From assembly GCA_965178655.1 (NCBI GenBank), contig OZ238266.1, positions 248,001-312,000 on the forward strand: a stretch of 64,000 bases of DNA, written 5' to 3'. The position numbers and the translations under genes were made by a program. How positions within the stretch are numbered: the first letter of the stretch is position 1; every line of letters starts with the position of its first letter. Shown here in pieces: positions 1 through 9,216 of the stretch. This DNA is from GCA-2733415 sp965178655. Lineage in GTDB: Bacteria; Bacteroidota; Bacteroidia; Flavobacteriales; Flavobacteriaceae. Below the pieces are notes generated by a model. That model did not search any database. It was not told the origin of the DNA and worked only from the letters and a program-made list of their open reading frames with translations.

Positions 1-81
1 ATATTACCTATTTTTCTATTATTTTTAGACTTTTAAAACTAATACGTACACTTATGTTGTGTACTCCAAATCAAAATAATT

Positions 82-1101
82 ATGAAAAAAATACTATTTA
101 CATTAAGCGCCTTAGCGGTTATTTCTTGTGCGCAAGAACCTGTAGACTATAGTCTTATTAACGGACAAATAACCAATAGCAGTAGCGAAAAAATATCGTT
201 ATACTCTGGCAGGAATGTTGTTAAAGACATTACGGTTAGTGATGATGGTTCTTTTTCGGACACATTGCGTTTAGAAGATGGTAAATATATGTGGTATGAC
301 GGCAAGAACCCTACAGGAATTTATGTTAAAAAAGGAAAACATATTGTCATGCATGCAGATGCTAAAAACTTCTCTGAAACTCTTCGTTTTACAGGAGATA
401 CCCCTAAAGCTAATGAATACTTTTTAAGTGTTAATAATTTACAGAAAAACTTAGATTTTGAAACATTAATTTCTGGAAACCAAGAAAAGTTTGACTCTGG
501 AGTTGCTGCTTTTAAGAGCGATTATTTAGCATTACTTAAAGATGCTGAAACATTATTAGATAGCACTACTGTAGCCAACCAAACAAAAGAGCTAGAGGCA
601 CTATCTATGCAACTTATACAAATTTATGCTGAAAAGAATAAGAACAAATCACTTGTTGGAAAGCCTGCTATGAATTTTGAATACGACAACTATAAAGGTG
701 GTAAAACATCACTAGCTGATTTAAAAGGAAAATATGTTTATATTGATGTATGGGCTACATGGTGCGGACCTTGTAAAAAAGAAATACCTTTCTTAAAAGA
801 GATTGAGCAAAAGTATCATGATAAAAATATTGTTTTTGTGAGTCTTTCTGTTGATAACGAACGTGCTCATAAGGGCTCTATGGAAAAAGCTATTGCTGCA
901 TGGAAAGCTATGGTTGCCGATAAAGAGTTAGGAGGCATTCAGCTACATTTTGGAGGAGACGAATCGTTTTCTAAGTTTTATAATATTACAGGTATTCCTC
1001 GTTTTATTTTAATTGATCCAAACGGAAACATTGTAGAACCTGACGCACCAAGACCTTCAAGTCCGTTATTAATTGACTTGCTTTCTGCACAAGGACTATA
1101 A
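82..1101 (+). CDS. TlpA-like thiol-disulfide oxidoreductase lipoprotein
   Basis: Predicted envelope thioredoxin-like protein. The N-terminus is a lipoprotein signal ending in LAVISC (Cys16), so the mature protein is probably membrane-anchored and faces the periplasm. Residues ~20-120 form a beta-rich domain resembling the DUF4369 module often joined to TlpA proteins in Bacteroidota (inferred). From ~195 the thioredoxin fold is clear: WCGPC at 227-231 is the redox CXXC, and GIP at 304-306 carries the likely cis-proline. Substrate unknown; such proteins reduce or rearrange cysteines of exported proteins or cytochromes. It is a single plus-strand gene that ends in a strong terminator shared with the converging DUF2461 gene. 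Confidence 0.9.
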   Translation: MKKILFTLSALAVISCAQEPVDYSLINGQITNSSSEKISLYSGRNVVKDITVSDDGSFSDTLRLEDGKYMWYDGKNPTGIYVKKGKHIVMHADAKNFSETLRFTGDTPKANEYFLSVNNLQKNLDFETLISGNQEKFDSGVAAFKSDYLALLKDAETLLDSTTVANQTKELEALSMQLIQIYAEKNKNKSLVGKPAMNFEYDNYKGGKTSLADLKGKYVYIDVWATWCGPCKKEIPFLKEIEQKYHDKNIVFVSLSVDNERAHKGSMEKAIAAWKAMVADKELGGIQLHFGGDESFSKFYNITGIPRFILIDPNGNIVEPDAPRPSSPLLIDLLSAQGL

Positions 1102-1113
1102 GTCTCATAAAGC

Positions 1114-1160
1114 ATATAACTACAAAAGCCTCTTTAATAAAGAGGCTTTTGTAGTTATAT
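1114..1160. terminator. Bidirectional intrinsic terminator
   Basis: A perfect 22-bp inverted repeat with a 3-nt loop lies between the convergent TlpA-like and DUF2461 genes. Its core is AAAGCCTCTTT / AAAGAGGCTTT, with A runs before and T runs after the GC core on both strands, so it can serve both genes. Confidence 0.85.
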
Positions 1161-1179
1161 ATAGTTGCTTATTTAAAGT

Positions 1180-1854
1180 TTATAGTATTGACTCTCCATT
1201 AAGGTCTGTTGTAAGCACCTCACTCATATAATTAAAAAAGGGACGCAATGCAGTGAATGTTTGGTCTACTTTTATTGAAAAATCAGGAGATAAAACCTCT
1301 TTATCTGTAAAGAACTTCATTACATAGAATTGTTTTTTACGTAATAAATCAATTGCAGGATGATTTTTATCAAATCCTCTTGGGGCAGTTTTAAGTGAAG
1401 CGCCCTCTAAACCATTCGGAAAAAACTTTACAAAATTACTATCATCTAAGATGCTATTTATCTCTCCTGAATCTATCTCAAACTCTTTTCTTATACGGTG
1501 TAAATCTGCTGAATTAGGGCCGTAAAAACCACCTCCTACTATTGTGTTTCCTGGCTCTATGTTTATAAAATACCCACCCCTAAGTGCTGTTGTAGCTCTA
1601 GTAAAACCACATGCAAATCGTGCTTTATAAGGTGTTTTATCTTTTGAAAAACGCACATCTCTATATATACGCATCATTTTATAAGATGCTAAAGTATCTA
1701 CCGCATTTAACTTGCTAAATATGGCTTCAAAAAACATTTTAGCCTCTTGCTCATGTGCTTTAAAAACTGGTTTTCTCTCTTGAAACCAATTTCTATTATT
1801 GTTTATTGCCAAATCACTTAAAAACAATAATAACTCTTTAGAAAGTGTTTTCAT
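1180..1854 (-). CDS. DUF2461 (TIGR02453) family protein
   Basis: Cytosolic protein of unknown function, 224 aa, no signal peptide. Family hallmarks visible: NNNRNWF near residue 18, RIYRDVRFSKDKTPYK at ~62-77, GGGFYGP at ~106-112, and APRGFDKNHPAIDLLR at ~157-172. Proteins of this family are widespread in bacteria, and no reaction is established that I can name. It lies 38 bp downstream of recN on the same strand and may be co-transcribed as the last gene of that operon. Confidence 0.85.
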   Translation of the reverse strand: MKTLSKELLLFLSDLAINNNRNWFQERKPVFKAHEQEAKMFFEAIFSKLNAVDTLASYKMMRIYRDVRFSKDKTPYKARFACGFTRATTALRGGYFINIEPGNTIVGGGFYGPNSADLHRIRKEFEIDSGEINSILDDSNFVKFFPNGLEGASLKTAPRGFDKNHPAIDLLRKKQFYVMKFFTDKEVLSPDFSIKVDQTFTALRPFFNYMSEVLTTDLNGESIL

Positions 1855-1892
1855 ATATAAATTTATAATAAAATTAGACTTGTAATGTGCAA

Positions 1893-3551
1893 TTATTCTG
1901 TTTCCAACAGCTCTTTAGCATGTTGTATAGCTGTGTTACTAAGGTGCTTTCCGCCTATCATTTCTGCAATTTCAGTAATGCGTTCTTGATGGTTTAACTT
2001 TTTTAAGTTCGATACTGTTTTTCCGTTTATATCTTCCTTATAAACTTTAAAATGGCCTTTACCTTTGCTCGCTATTTGAGATAAATGTGTAATACTAAAC
2101 ACTTGCATGTTTTCACTCATATACTGCATTAGAAGTCCCATTTTATTAGCTATATCTCCAGAAACTCCAGTGTCAATTTCATCAAACATTATAGTTGGCA
2201 GCTGTTTGTATTTTGATAAAATTGCCTTAATAGCCAACATAATCCTAGATAATTCTCCTCCAGAAGCAGCCTTCTTTAACAGCTTAAACTCACCTCCTTT
2301 ATTGGCCGTAAATAAGAATTGTAAAATATCTTTTCCGTTATTTAGCGGTATGTCACTTGGTGTTAGCTGTATATTAAATTTGGCATTTTCCATTCCTAGA
2401 TTAACCAATATTTTTTCTAGTTGCTTTGTTAATTTTGGAATTGCCTTAGTACGATTAGCACTAATAATTTCTGCTTTTTCTAAGAGTTTACTTTTACAAG
2501 ATGCCAAATGCTGTTCTTGCTCAGCAATAATTTCTGCTATATTTTCTACCGCCGCTACTGATAAGGTTAGCTCTTCTTCTAATAAAATAAGTGCCTCAAT
2601 GGTGTCTACTTTATGTTTCTGAAATAGCGTTTGTATTCTATTTACAGTATCAGTAAGCTCTTGTTGTCTTTCCGGATTTGCCTCAACAGATTGTTGTTCT
2701 TGCTCTACCGCTACAAAAACATCCTCTAACTCAATTTGAGCAGACTGTATTCTTTCAAATAAAGCATCATATTCAGGTGAATACGTGCTAATGTTTCGTA
2801 GCGTGCTTTTTAATTCTGAAAGCGTGTGCAACACCCCTATCTCATCATTGTTAAATAACTGATTTGCCTGCAATAATTGTTGCTGTATAGTCTCTACGTT
2901 ATTTAATTGCTCTAACTCCTGCGTGATGTCATCTATATGAACCGTTGATAGCTTGGCAGCTACCAATTCATTTAGCAAAAATGTATTGTAATCTTCCGTT
3001 TCATTTGAGTTACTTTGTTGCTCTAATAACGCTGTTAATTTTTTATTTGCGTTTTGATAATCTTTTAGCGCCAAACTATATACTGCTAATGGTTTATCGT
3101 TTTTTGCCAAGGCATCAACCACTTCAAACTGAAAAGCAGTATCGGTAAGTTGCAATGTTTGGTGTTGAGAATGAATATCTATTAAGCAGGTGGTTACTTT
3201 TGATAACACTTGTAGTGACACGGGAGAATCATTAATAAAAGCTCTTGATTTTCCTGAGGGTAATATTTCACGTCTTATAATAGTAACATCATCATACTCT
3301 AAATCATGTGTCTTAAAAACCGTTTTTAAGTTATAACTGCTTATAGTAAACTCGCCTTCTACAATGCATTTTACAGCAGTGTCATTTACCATAGACACAT
3401 CTGCACGTTTTCCTAGAAGCAATCCTAAACCACCTAGTAAAATTGATTTACCAGCGCCTGTTTCTCCGGTAATTATTGAAAAATCGTCTAAAAAGGAAAC
3501 ATTTAGAGAATCTATTAAAGCAAAGTTTTTTATGGAAAGGTTAGTTAACAA
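1893..3551 (-). CDS. recN: DNA repair ATPase RecN
   Basis: SMC-like ATPase acting at double-strand breaks in recombinational repair. Walker A GETGAGKS at 29-36 lies in the N-terminal half-ATPase. The middle (~150-370) is rich in Q, E and L and fits the long coiled-coil arms. The C-terminal half has the ABC signature SGGELSR at 430-436, Walker B FDEID at 456-460, and the switch histidine in SITH. Length 552 aa is normal. It is the distal end of the bamD-rpoZ-coaBC-DUF4835-recN run, 12 bp after DUF4835. Confidence 0.97.
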   Translation of the reverse strand: MLTNLSIKNFALIDSLNVSFLDDFSIITGETGAGKSILLGGLGLLLGKRADVSMVNDTAVKCIVEGEFTISSYNLKTVFKTHDLEYDDVTIIRREILPSGKSRAFINDSPVSLQVLSKVTTCLIDIHSQHQTLQLTDTAFQFEVVDALAKNDKPLAVYSLALKDYQNANKKLTALLEQQSNSNETEDYNTFLLNELVAAKLSTVHIDDITQELEQLNNVETIQQQLLQANQLFNNDEIGVLHTLSELKSTLRNISTYSPEYDALFERIQSAQIELEDVFVAVEQEQQSVEANPERQQELTDTVNRIQTLFQKHKVDTIEALILLEEELTLSVAAVENIAEIIAEQEQHLASCKSKLLEKAEIISANRTKAIPKLTKQLEKILVNLGMENAKFNIQLTPSDIPLNNGKDILQFLFTANKGGEFKLLKKAASGGELSRIMLAIKAILSKYKQLPTIMFDEIDTGVSGDIANKMGLLMQYMSENMQVFSITHLSQIASKGKGHFKVYKEDINGKTVSNLKKLNHQERITEIAEMIGGKHLSNTAIQHAKELLETE

Positions 3552-3563
3552 TTATAACAAGGT

Positions 3564-4454
3564 TTAGTATTTGATTTTCCCCCATTTAGAGGCATTATTT
3601 GGAGACACTTTATTAAGCACATCAATTAATTCAGTAATTTTAACTGTTGGTCCGCCACTAAAAACACTTAAAATTTCATCTGCCTTAGCATCAAAAAATA
3701 AACGTTGAATAAGTGAGTTTGGTTTTAGTGTATTTAGTTTTTTAAACTGGTTTATAGCAAGTACAACACGTGATTTTGCTTTTTTTGGAGAAGCGCTCAT
3801 TTCATCTAAAGCATTTCGGTGATAGCTATATAATATATTTCTATACAGTACATATGATGGTGACTGCAATTGATCTATAAGGTTATATCGTGTTTGGTTA
3901 CCATCTGTAAAATTCCAGCCTTTATAACCGCTTGATTGCGCTACATTTGTAATGTTTTTTGCTTGATTATAATATTTAGACCCTCCTTTTTCAGAAAATG
4001 TATCAGCATCTAGCCCTAATATTACATATGCATAGAATGAAATAACTGACACCAAATTAGAGCCAAATTGATTTGGATTTAAACGCAAGCTTTCAAACTC
4101 TGTATACTCAAAATTGGCATGCTTATCATTAAAATTTAATAATGGTGAGCTATACGTTGAATTAAATATTGTTCTAGAAGATTGCACTTGCAAACTTGCT
4201 ACAAACGCATTGCCATCCATTCCTGAAATGGTTAACATCATACTACAATTAATACGCTCTTCAGGGCTTACTACATTAGCAGTCCACCGTTTTGTATTTA
4301 TAAATTCTGTTAGTGCATTCTCTAAGGTTTTAAATAACTGCAAGTTTTGTTTACCCGTTTGTTCTGCATTAATTGTTAAAACACAATTAAGTTCTTGTGC
4401 GCTTACAATTAAGACTTGACATAGGAGTACAAAAAGACATATGATTTTTCGCAT
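3564..4454 (-). CDS. DUF4835 family exported protein
   Basis: Protein of 296 aa with a clear signal peptide (hydrophobic residues 4-18, cleavage after VSA). No catalytic motif is visible. The residues after the signal, starting QELNCVLTINA, and the LNPNQFGSNLVSVISFYAYVILGLDAD segment (split here: LNPNQFGSNL at ~125, then SFYAYVILGLDAD) match DUF4835 as I know it from Bacteroidota, usually next to coaBC and recN. Function unknown; the cell envelope is the likely location. Gaps are 12 bp to recN and 30 bp from coaBC, so it is in one operon. Confidence 0.8.
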   Translation of the reverse strand: MRKIICLFVLLCQVLIVSAQELNCVLTINAEQTGKQNLQLFKTLENALTEFINTKRWTANVVSPEERINCSMMLTISGMDGNAFVASLQVQSSRTIFNSTYSSPLLNFNDKHANFEYTEFESLRLNPNQFGSNLVSVISFYAYVILGLDADTFSEKGGSKYYNQAKNITNVAQSSGYKGWNFTDGNQTRYNLIDQLQSPSYVLYRNILYSYHRNALDEMSASPKKAKSRVVLAINQFKKLNTLKPNSLIQRLFFDAKADEILSVFSGGPTVKITELIDVLNKVSPNNASKWGKIKY

Positions 4455-4484
4455 AGTATATAATTAAAGCCTTATTCTGAGGAA

Positions 4485-5693
4485 TTAGTTAAACTTTTTT
4501 CGAAGATAGGAAATTATATCATGTGCCACTTCAGATTTCGATTTTAAATTAAAATTCGTTTGGCTCTGATTTTTATCTATAATTGAAATTTTATTGGTAG
4601 GTGTACCAAAACCAGCGCCTTTATCTTGCAGTGAGTTTAGAACAATAAAATCTAAATTTTTACGCTGTAATTTCCCTTTTGCATTTTCAATTTCATTCTC
4701 CGTTTCTAAGGCAAAACCAACCAATACTTGCTGTTGTTTAATATCACCTAAAGACGCCAAAATATCTTTTGTTTTTTTTAATGCAATAGTAAAACTATCT
4801 GTTTTCTTTTTTATTTTTTGTGTAGCAACCTCTTTTGGCGTGTAATCTGCTACTGCTGCTGCGCATATTGCGGCATTAACTGAAGCAAAATGCTCATGTG
4901 CTGCAACATACATCTCTTGAGCACTTACAACAGGTACTACTGTTATCTGTGCGTGAGACAAGGTTTCTTTTGTAGGTCCGGTGATTAGAATAACTTCTGC
5001 GCCAAGGTTTGCAGCAACTTTTGCCAATTCAAACCCCATTTTTCCTGAAGAGTGATTTCCTATAAATCGTACTGGATCAATAGCCTCATAGGTAGGCCCT
5101 GCAGTAATCATTATTTTTTTGTTTCTAAGTGGTAATTTTTTTAAAATATCTTGCTCCATAAATGACACAATATCATCTGGTTCTGCCATACGTCCTTCAC
5201 CTACTAAACCACTTGCTAATTCTCCAGACCCCGCAGGTATCATGCAGTTATTAAATGATTGTAAGGTTTTGAATGATGCTAATGTTGATGGATGCTTATA
5301 CATATCCAAATCCATTGCTGGTGCAAAATATACCGGACATTTTGCAGAAAGATAGGTTGCTAATAAAAAATTGTCAGAATTACCCGATGCCATTTTTGAT
5401 AGCGTATTTGCTGTTGCAGGTGCAACCAGCATGTAGTCTGCCCAAAGGCCTAAATCAACATGATTATTCCAAACACCATTATCGTCTTCCTCATTTGTAA
5501 AAGAGGAATATACTGGGTTCTTAGATAAGGTTGCTAGGGTAAGTGGGGTTACAAAATCCTTAGAAGCAGGTGTCATGATTATTTTAACCTTGGCACCTGC
5601 TTTTATAAAATTACGGACTAAATAGGTAGTTTTATATGCAGCAATACCTCCTGTAACACCAATTAGTATATTTTTACCGCTTAAAACTGACAT
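4485..5693 (-). CDS. coaBC: Bifunctional phosphopantothenoylcysteine synthetase/decarboxylase CoaBC
   Basis: Coenzyme A synthesis: ligates cysteine to 4'-phosphopantothenate (CoaB), then decarboxylates (CoaC). Residues 1-175 are the FMN-binding CoaC domain (GVTGGIAAYKT at 12-22, His78 in NHVDLG, APATAN at 91-96). Residues ~185-402 are CoaB (ITAGPTYEAIDPVRFIGN, NHSSGKMG, KIKKK). Odd point: the CoaC substrate motif reads PAMDLDMY rather than PXMNXXMW, and the position of the E. coli catalytic Cys158 is Ser161 (ELASGLVGEGRM). I believe this is shared by relatives. Only 4 bp separate it from rpoZ. Confidence 0.95.
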   Translation of the reverse strand: MSVLSGKNILIGVTGGIAAYKTTYLVRNFIKAGAKVKIIMTPASKDFVTPLTLATLSKNPVYSSFTNEEDDNGVWNNHVDLGLWADYMLVAPATANTLSKMASGNSDNFLLATYLSAKCPVYFAPAMDLDMYKHPSTLASFKTLQSFNNCMIPAGSGELASGLVGEGRMAEPDDIVSFMEQDILKKLPLRNKKIMITAGPTYEAIDPVRFIGNHSSGKMGFELAKVAANLGAEVILITGPTKETLSHAQITVVPVVSAQEMYVAAHEHFASVNAAICAAAVADYTPKEVATQKIKKKTDSFTIALKKTKDILASLGDIKQQQVLVGFALETENEIENAKGKLQRKNLDFIVLNSLQDKGAGFGTPTNKISIIDKNQSQTNFNLKSKSEVAHDIISYLRKKFN

Positions 5694-5697
5694 TTAT

Positions 5698-6024
5698 TTA
5701 CTCTTCGTTATTTGTTGTATCTCTGTAGTATACGTTTTCTGATAACCATTGGTCTACAGCAATTGCATGTGGCTTTGGTAATTTTTCGTAAAACTTAGAA
5801 ACCTCTATTTGTTCTTTGTTTTCAAACACTTCTTCTAAACTGTCATTAAAGGTAGCAAACTCATCTAGTTTTTCTACCAATTCGTCTTTCATTTCAGTGT
5901 TTATTTGAGTAGCTCTTTTTGCTATTACAGAAATTGCTTCATAAATATTTCCTGTTTGTGCATCAACCTTATTCTTATCATAAGTAATTGTAGTTGTAGC
6001 AGCTTTGGTATTTTTAATATCCAT
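5698..6024 (-). CDS. rpoZ: RNA polymerase omega subunit, Bacteroidota type
   Basis: Small cytosolic protein of 108 aa. The motif GNIYEAISVIAKRATQIN at ~26-43 matches the omega/Rpb6 helix that clamps the beta' subunit, and the acidic tail LDEFATFNDSLEEVFENKEQ is typical of Bacteroidota homologues, which diverge from E. coli RpoZ. Expected role: assembly and stability of RNA polymerase. It sits between coaBC (4 bp) and bamD (10 bp), an arrangement I recognise from flavobacteria. Confidence 0.85.
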   Translation of the reverse strand: MDIKNTKAATTTITYDKNKVDAQTGNIYEAISVIAKRATQINTEMKDELVEKLDEFATFNDSLEEVFENKEQIEVSKFYEKLPKPHAIAVDQWLSENVYYRDTTNNEE

Positions 6025-6034
6025 AATGAATTGT

Positions 6035-6856
6035 TTATTTAGTATTGAATTGTTCTAATTGTGCAGTAATTATTGCCATTTTCATATCACCTTCTTCGCT
6101 ATAAGATGACGTGTTGTAGCTTTGTTTAAATTTCTTGTAAAATTTTATTGCTTGTTTTAAACGCGCTTCTTTTTTTCTAGTAGTACTGTTAGTTGCTAAT
6201 AAATAAGCTGTATCAAACTTATAGTATAATGCGCTTTCGCGGTATTTACTACCTGGATAATCCCTTAAAAAGTTATCAAATGCTGTAATAGCAGCATTGT
6301 AATCATCTCTAAATTGTGCGCCACTACTAATGCGGTGGTGATATCCTTTAGCTATTTCATATGCTTTCTTCTGTAACTTAACATCTAAACCTCTAGCCAA
6401 ATCACTTGCTTCCTTAAAGTAAGTGGATTTTGGATAAGTACTCATAAAGTTTTGCAACTTTAAAATAGCCTTATTAGTATCTTCTTGATCTAAACTTGAG
6501 CGTGGTGATAAAAAGCTATTGCTTTTTGCTGCTTTAAAAAGCATCTCTTCTCGTTTTTCACTATTCGGGTATGCTTTTGTAAAACGCTCTAATTGATATG
6601 CTGCTGTATTCCAGTTTTCTTGAAGATAGAAACCATTACCATACATATACATTAATTTTTCTGCATTGGGTTTTCCTCTATAACCTGGTACAATTTGCTC
6701 AAATAATTGTTGTGCTTTCTTGTATTTACCCTCGTTATATAGTTTTTCTCCTAAGGTATATTTAGCTGCAACATCATCTTTTCTGAATACGGTTTGGTAT
6801 TCTGAACATGCGCTAAGTCCTATTAATAAAGTAATACTGTATATTAAATGCTTCAT
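6035..6856 (-). CDS. bamD: Outer membrane assembly lipoprotein BamD
   Basis: Lipoprotein of the BAM complex that folds beta-barrels into the outer membrane. The signal ends in LSAC with lipidated Cys17. The rest is built of tetratricopeptide-like helical pairs, for example residues ~31-50 (KYTLGEKLYNEGKYKKAQQL), then QLERFTKAYPNSEKREEML and NFLRDYPGSKYRESALYY. The 273-aa length is usual for the family. First gene of a five-gene operon, with a -7 element just upstream at 6876-6883. Confidence 0.92.
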   Translation of the reverse strand: MKHLIYSITLLIGLSACSEYQTVFRKDDVAAKYTLGEKLYNEGKYKKAQQLFEQIVPGYRGKPNAEKLMYMYGNGFYLQENWNTAAYQLERFTKAYPNSEKREEMLFKAAKSNSFLSPRSSLDQEDTNKAILKLQNFMSTYPKSTYFKEASDLARGLDVKLQKKAYEIAKGYHHRISSGAQFRDDYNAAITAFDNFLRDYPGSKYRESALYYKFDTAYLLATNSTTRKKEARLKQAIKFYKKFKQSYNTSSYSEEGDMKMAIITAQLEQFNTK

Positions 6857-6875
6857 ATTTATCTAAAAGATTTTG

Positions 6876-6883
6876 CAAAAATA
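6876..6883 (-). promoter_or_regulatory. -7 promoter element of the bamD operon
   Basis: On the minus strand the sequence reads TATTTTTG, an exact TAnnTTTG match, about 20 bp before the bamD start codon. No clear TTG/TTTG -33 box is seen at the right distance, so the promoter is probable, not certain. Confidence 0.55.
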
Positions 6884-6964
6884 ATCATTTTTAATCGAAC
6901 TAAAAATAATTTCTTTAACGAAGATATACTTCTTGTTTTGTTTTTACTGTTTTTTTATAAAATT

Positions 6965-7837
6965 TTAACGTTTTAAAAAACTATTAATCTTGTCTTGCAA
7001 AGCCTTACTTGCGTCAATCAGTGGTAAACGAACGGTTAATTCAGATAGTTTTAAAGCCTTAAACATTGCTTTTATACCTACCGGGTTTCCTTCTTCAAAA
7101 ATATAATCAATTGCATCTGCAATTTTATAATGCAATGCATAGGCTTCAGAAACTTTACCTTGTAAACCTAATCTAATCATTTCTGAAAAATCCTTAGGAA
7201 GACCTTCTCCTATAACAGATATAACACCTGCACCACCTGCTAAAGTCATTGGTAATGCAATCATATCATCGCCAGAAATAACTAAAAAATCTTTTGGCTT
7301 GTGCTGAATAATTTTCATAGCCTGAACCAAGTCGCCTGCAGCTTCCTTTACTGCAATAATATTATCAAAATCATTTGCCAAGCGAACAATTGTTTCTGGT
7401 TGCATGTTAGATGCTGTACGCCCTGGCACATTATACAATATTATTGGCTTAGGAGATACTAAAGCTACTGCTTTAAAGTGCTGATAAATCCCTTCCTGAC
7501 TAGGTTTATTATAATACGGAGAAACCGACAATACGGCATCAAAATTTGTTAAATCTGTACTCTGTATTACGTTTACAACTGCAGCTGTATTATTACCACC
7601 AATACCTAAAACCATAGGTAAGCGACCATTGTTTACAGTGGTAATCTTTTCAATTACCTGTTGCTGTTCTAATGCACTAAGCACTACGCTTTCTCCTGTG
7701 GTTCCTAGTACAACTAAATACTCTACACCGCCATCAATTACATAATTAACAATACGTGCTAAGGCATCAAAATCAATACTTTTATCTGACTTAAATGGGG
7801 TTACCAACGCCACTCCTGTTCCTAAAAATTTGTTCAT
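6965..7837 (-). CDS. dapA: 4-hydroxy-tetrahydrodipicolinate synthase
   Basis: Cytosolic TIM-barrel aldolase that condenses pyruvate with aspartate semialdehyde in lysine and diaminopimelate synthesis. Visible active-site residues: Thr46-Thr47 in GTTGES, Tyr135 in LYNVPGR, Arg140, and the Schiff-base Lys164 in AVKEAAGD. Length 290 aa is normal. Its start codon overlaps the stop of the DUF6913 gene by one base (TAATG), so the two are translationally coupled. A 108-bp gap and a promoter element separate it from bamD. Confidence 0.97.
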   Translation of the reverse strand: MNKFLGTGVALVTPFKSDKSIDFDALARIVNYVIDGGVEYLVVLGTTGESVVLSALEQQQVIEKITTVNNGRLPMVLGIGGNNTAAVVNVIQSTDLTNFDAVLSVSPYYNKPSQEGIYQHFKAVALVSPKPIILYNVPGRTASNMQPETIVRLANDFDNIIAVKEAAGDLVQAMKIIQHKPKDFLVISGDDMIALPMTLAGGAGVISVIGEGLPKDFSEMIRLGLQGKVSEAYALHYKIADAIDYIFEEGNPVGIKAMFKALKLSELTVRLPLIDASKALQDKINSFLKR

Positions 7838-8352
7838 TATATTTTTTTTAAAATGGATAAATATTTTTTTAATGTATCAAAAAAACTTTCCAGGCTTGAT
7901 AATTCCATATCTACTGAAAAGTCATGAATCTCTGCTTGACTCCCTGAAAAACCAATTTTAAATTTAGCTTTAGACTTGGCCGAAACCAACTGTAATAATA
8001 TATCATCGCTTTTATAAAAACTAATCAAAGTATCAAAAGGCATTGCTATAAAATTAGTTACTGTCGCTGCGCTAAACCTACCGTTAAACAACAAATCGTT
8101 ACCGGTATACACATTGCCTGAAAGCTGCAATGCTTGTTTTTTATCATTACAGTATTGCAATACTACTATAGACGATACGCTTACTCCAAAAACAGCAGCT
8201 AACCCTTCTAAAAGCAATTTATTATCGTTTTTGTTATTTGCAACTAATACCCCCACTGTTCTTATGCTTCCAGAGTTTACTTCTCTTTTTAACAAAAGCG
8301 TTTTATTGAGGTGTTTTTTTGCAGATATTTTTTTAAGTCTTGTTAAAAACAT
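7837..8352 (-). CDS. DUF6913 family protein
   Basis: Small protein of unknown function. An earlier in-frame ATG at 8397 would add 15 residues, but I prefer the internal start at 8352 (MFLTRLKKISAKKHLNK), which matches the usual N-terminus of flavobacterial relatives. The protein has a basic N-terminal region, then a mixed alpha/beta body with RTVGVLVA near residue 31 and MPFDTLISFY in the middle. No signal peptide, metal site or catalytic motif is visible. Coupled to dapA by a one-base overlap. Confidence 0.7.
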   Translation of the reverse strand: MFLTRLKKISAKKHLNKTLLLKREVNSGSIRTVGVLVANNKNDNKLLLEGLAAVFGVSVSSIVVLQYCNDKKQALQLSGNVYTGNDLLFNGRFSAATVTNFIAMPFDTLISFYKSDDILLQLVSAKSKAKFKIGFSGSQAEIHDFSVDMELSSLESFFDTLKKYLSILKKI

Positions 8353-8460
8353 TAACTTTACATTTATAACAAACAAAAATACGTTGCTATAATTCATTAT
8401 ACAAATTGTAGTCGTTTTTTAATTTACAAAAACAATTCTTTTAAAGGACTTTTATTATTC

Positions 8461-9216
8461 ATGATAAAAAAAACTTATTTCATCCTTGCAATTTGCTTGT
8501 TTCTTTTTGCGTGTCAGAAAAACAACAATACTTTGCAATCTATAAAAGCAACACAGTTGGTTATTGACAGTACTATTGTATCTAAAAAAAGTATAGCACA
8601 GTTTATAACACCTTTTAAAGAACACTTAAACAAGCAATTGGATTCCGTTTTATGCTATACTACAGGTGATTTAACAAAAACTGATGGCCAACTAGAAAGC
8701 AGTTTAGGCAACCTTATGGCCGACATATGTTTCACTGAAGGCAGCGTTGTAATCAATAAAAAACATCATAAAACTGTCGACTTTGTACTTTTAAATCACG
8801 GAGGAATTCGTGCGCCAATTAGCAAAGGCAATATTACTGCCCGAAACGCTTTTGAAGTCATGCCTTTTGAAAACGAATTGGTAGCCGTAGAATTGTCTGG
8901 ACAGCAAATATCTCATCTGCTAAATTACCTGTATACACACAAAAAAGCACACCCTATTGCAAACATGCAATTACAACTTAACAGTAGTGGACATCTAAAC
9001 ACATACATTAACAACAAAGCATTTCAACCAGAAAAGACATATACTGTACTCACTTCCGACTATTTACAACAAGGCGGAGATAACATGACTTTTTTTAGCA
9101 ATCCTATTGCTATATATAAAACAAATTATAAAATTAGAGATGTAATGATTAATTACTTTAAGAAAACTGCAATCATTACACCAACATTAGACCAACGCTT
9201 TTCTTATGCAAACTAG
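8461..9216 (+). CDS. 5'-nucleotidase C-terminal domain lipoprotein
   Basis: Exported lipoprotein (signal ending LFAC, Cys19) consisting only of the substrate-binding half of UshA/5'-nucleotidase enzymes. Motifs: SSLGNLMADICF at ~81-92, NHGGIRAPISKGNITARNAF (nucleoside-binding region, normally NGGGIR), MPFENELVAVELSG, and TSDYLQQGGDNMTFF. The metallophosphatase half is the next gene, whose start overlaps this stop by 11 bp. In most bacteria both halves form one chain, so the two products probably work together at the membrane in nucleotide salvage. Confidence 0.88.
   Translation: MIKKTYFILAICLFLFACQKNNNTLQSIKATQLVIDSTIVSKKSIAQFITPFKEHLNKQLDSVLCYTTGDLTKTDGQLESSLGNLMADICFTEGSVVINKKHHKTVDFVLLNHGGIRAPISKGNITARNAFEVMPFENELVAVELSGQQISHLLNYLYTHKKAHPIANMQLQLNSSGHLNTYINNKAFQPEKTYTVLTSDYLQQGGDNMTFFSNPIAIYKTNYKIRDVMINYFKKTAIITPTLDQRFSYAN

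Noticed and set aside
2107..2622. 171-codon open frame on the plus strand opposite recN
   Set aside because: It is antisense to a well-supported RecN region, its translation has no recognisable domain, and it lacks a promoter. A shadow frame.
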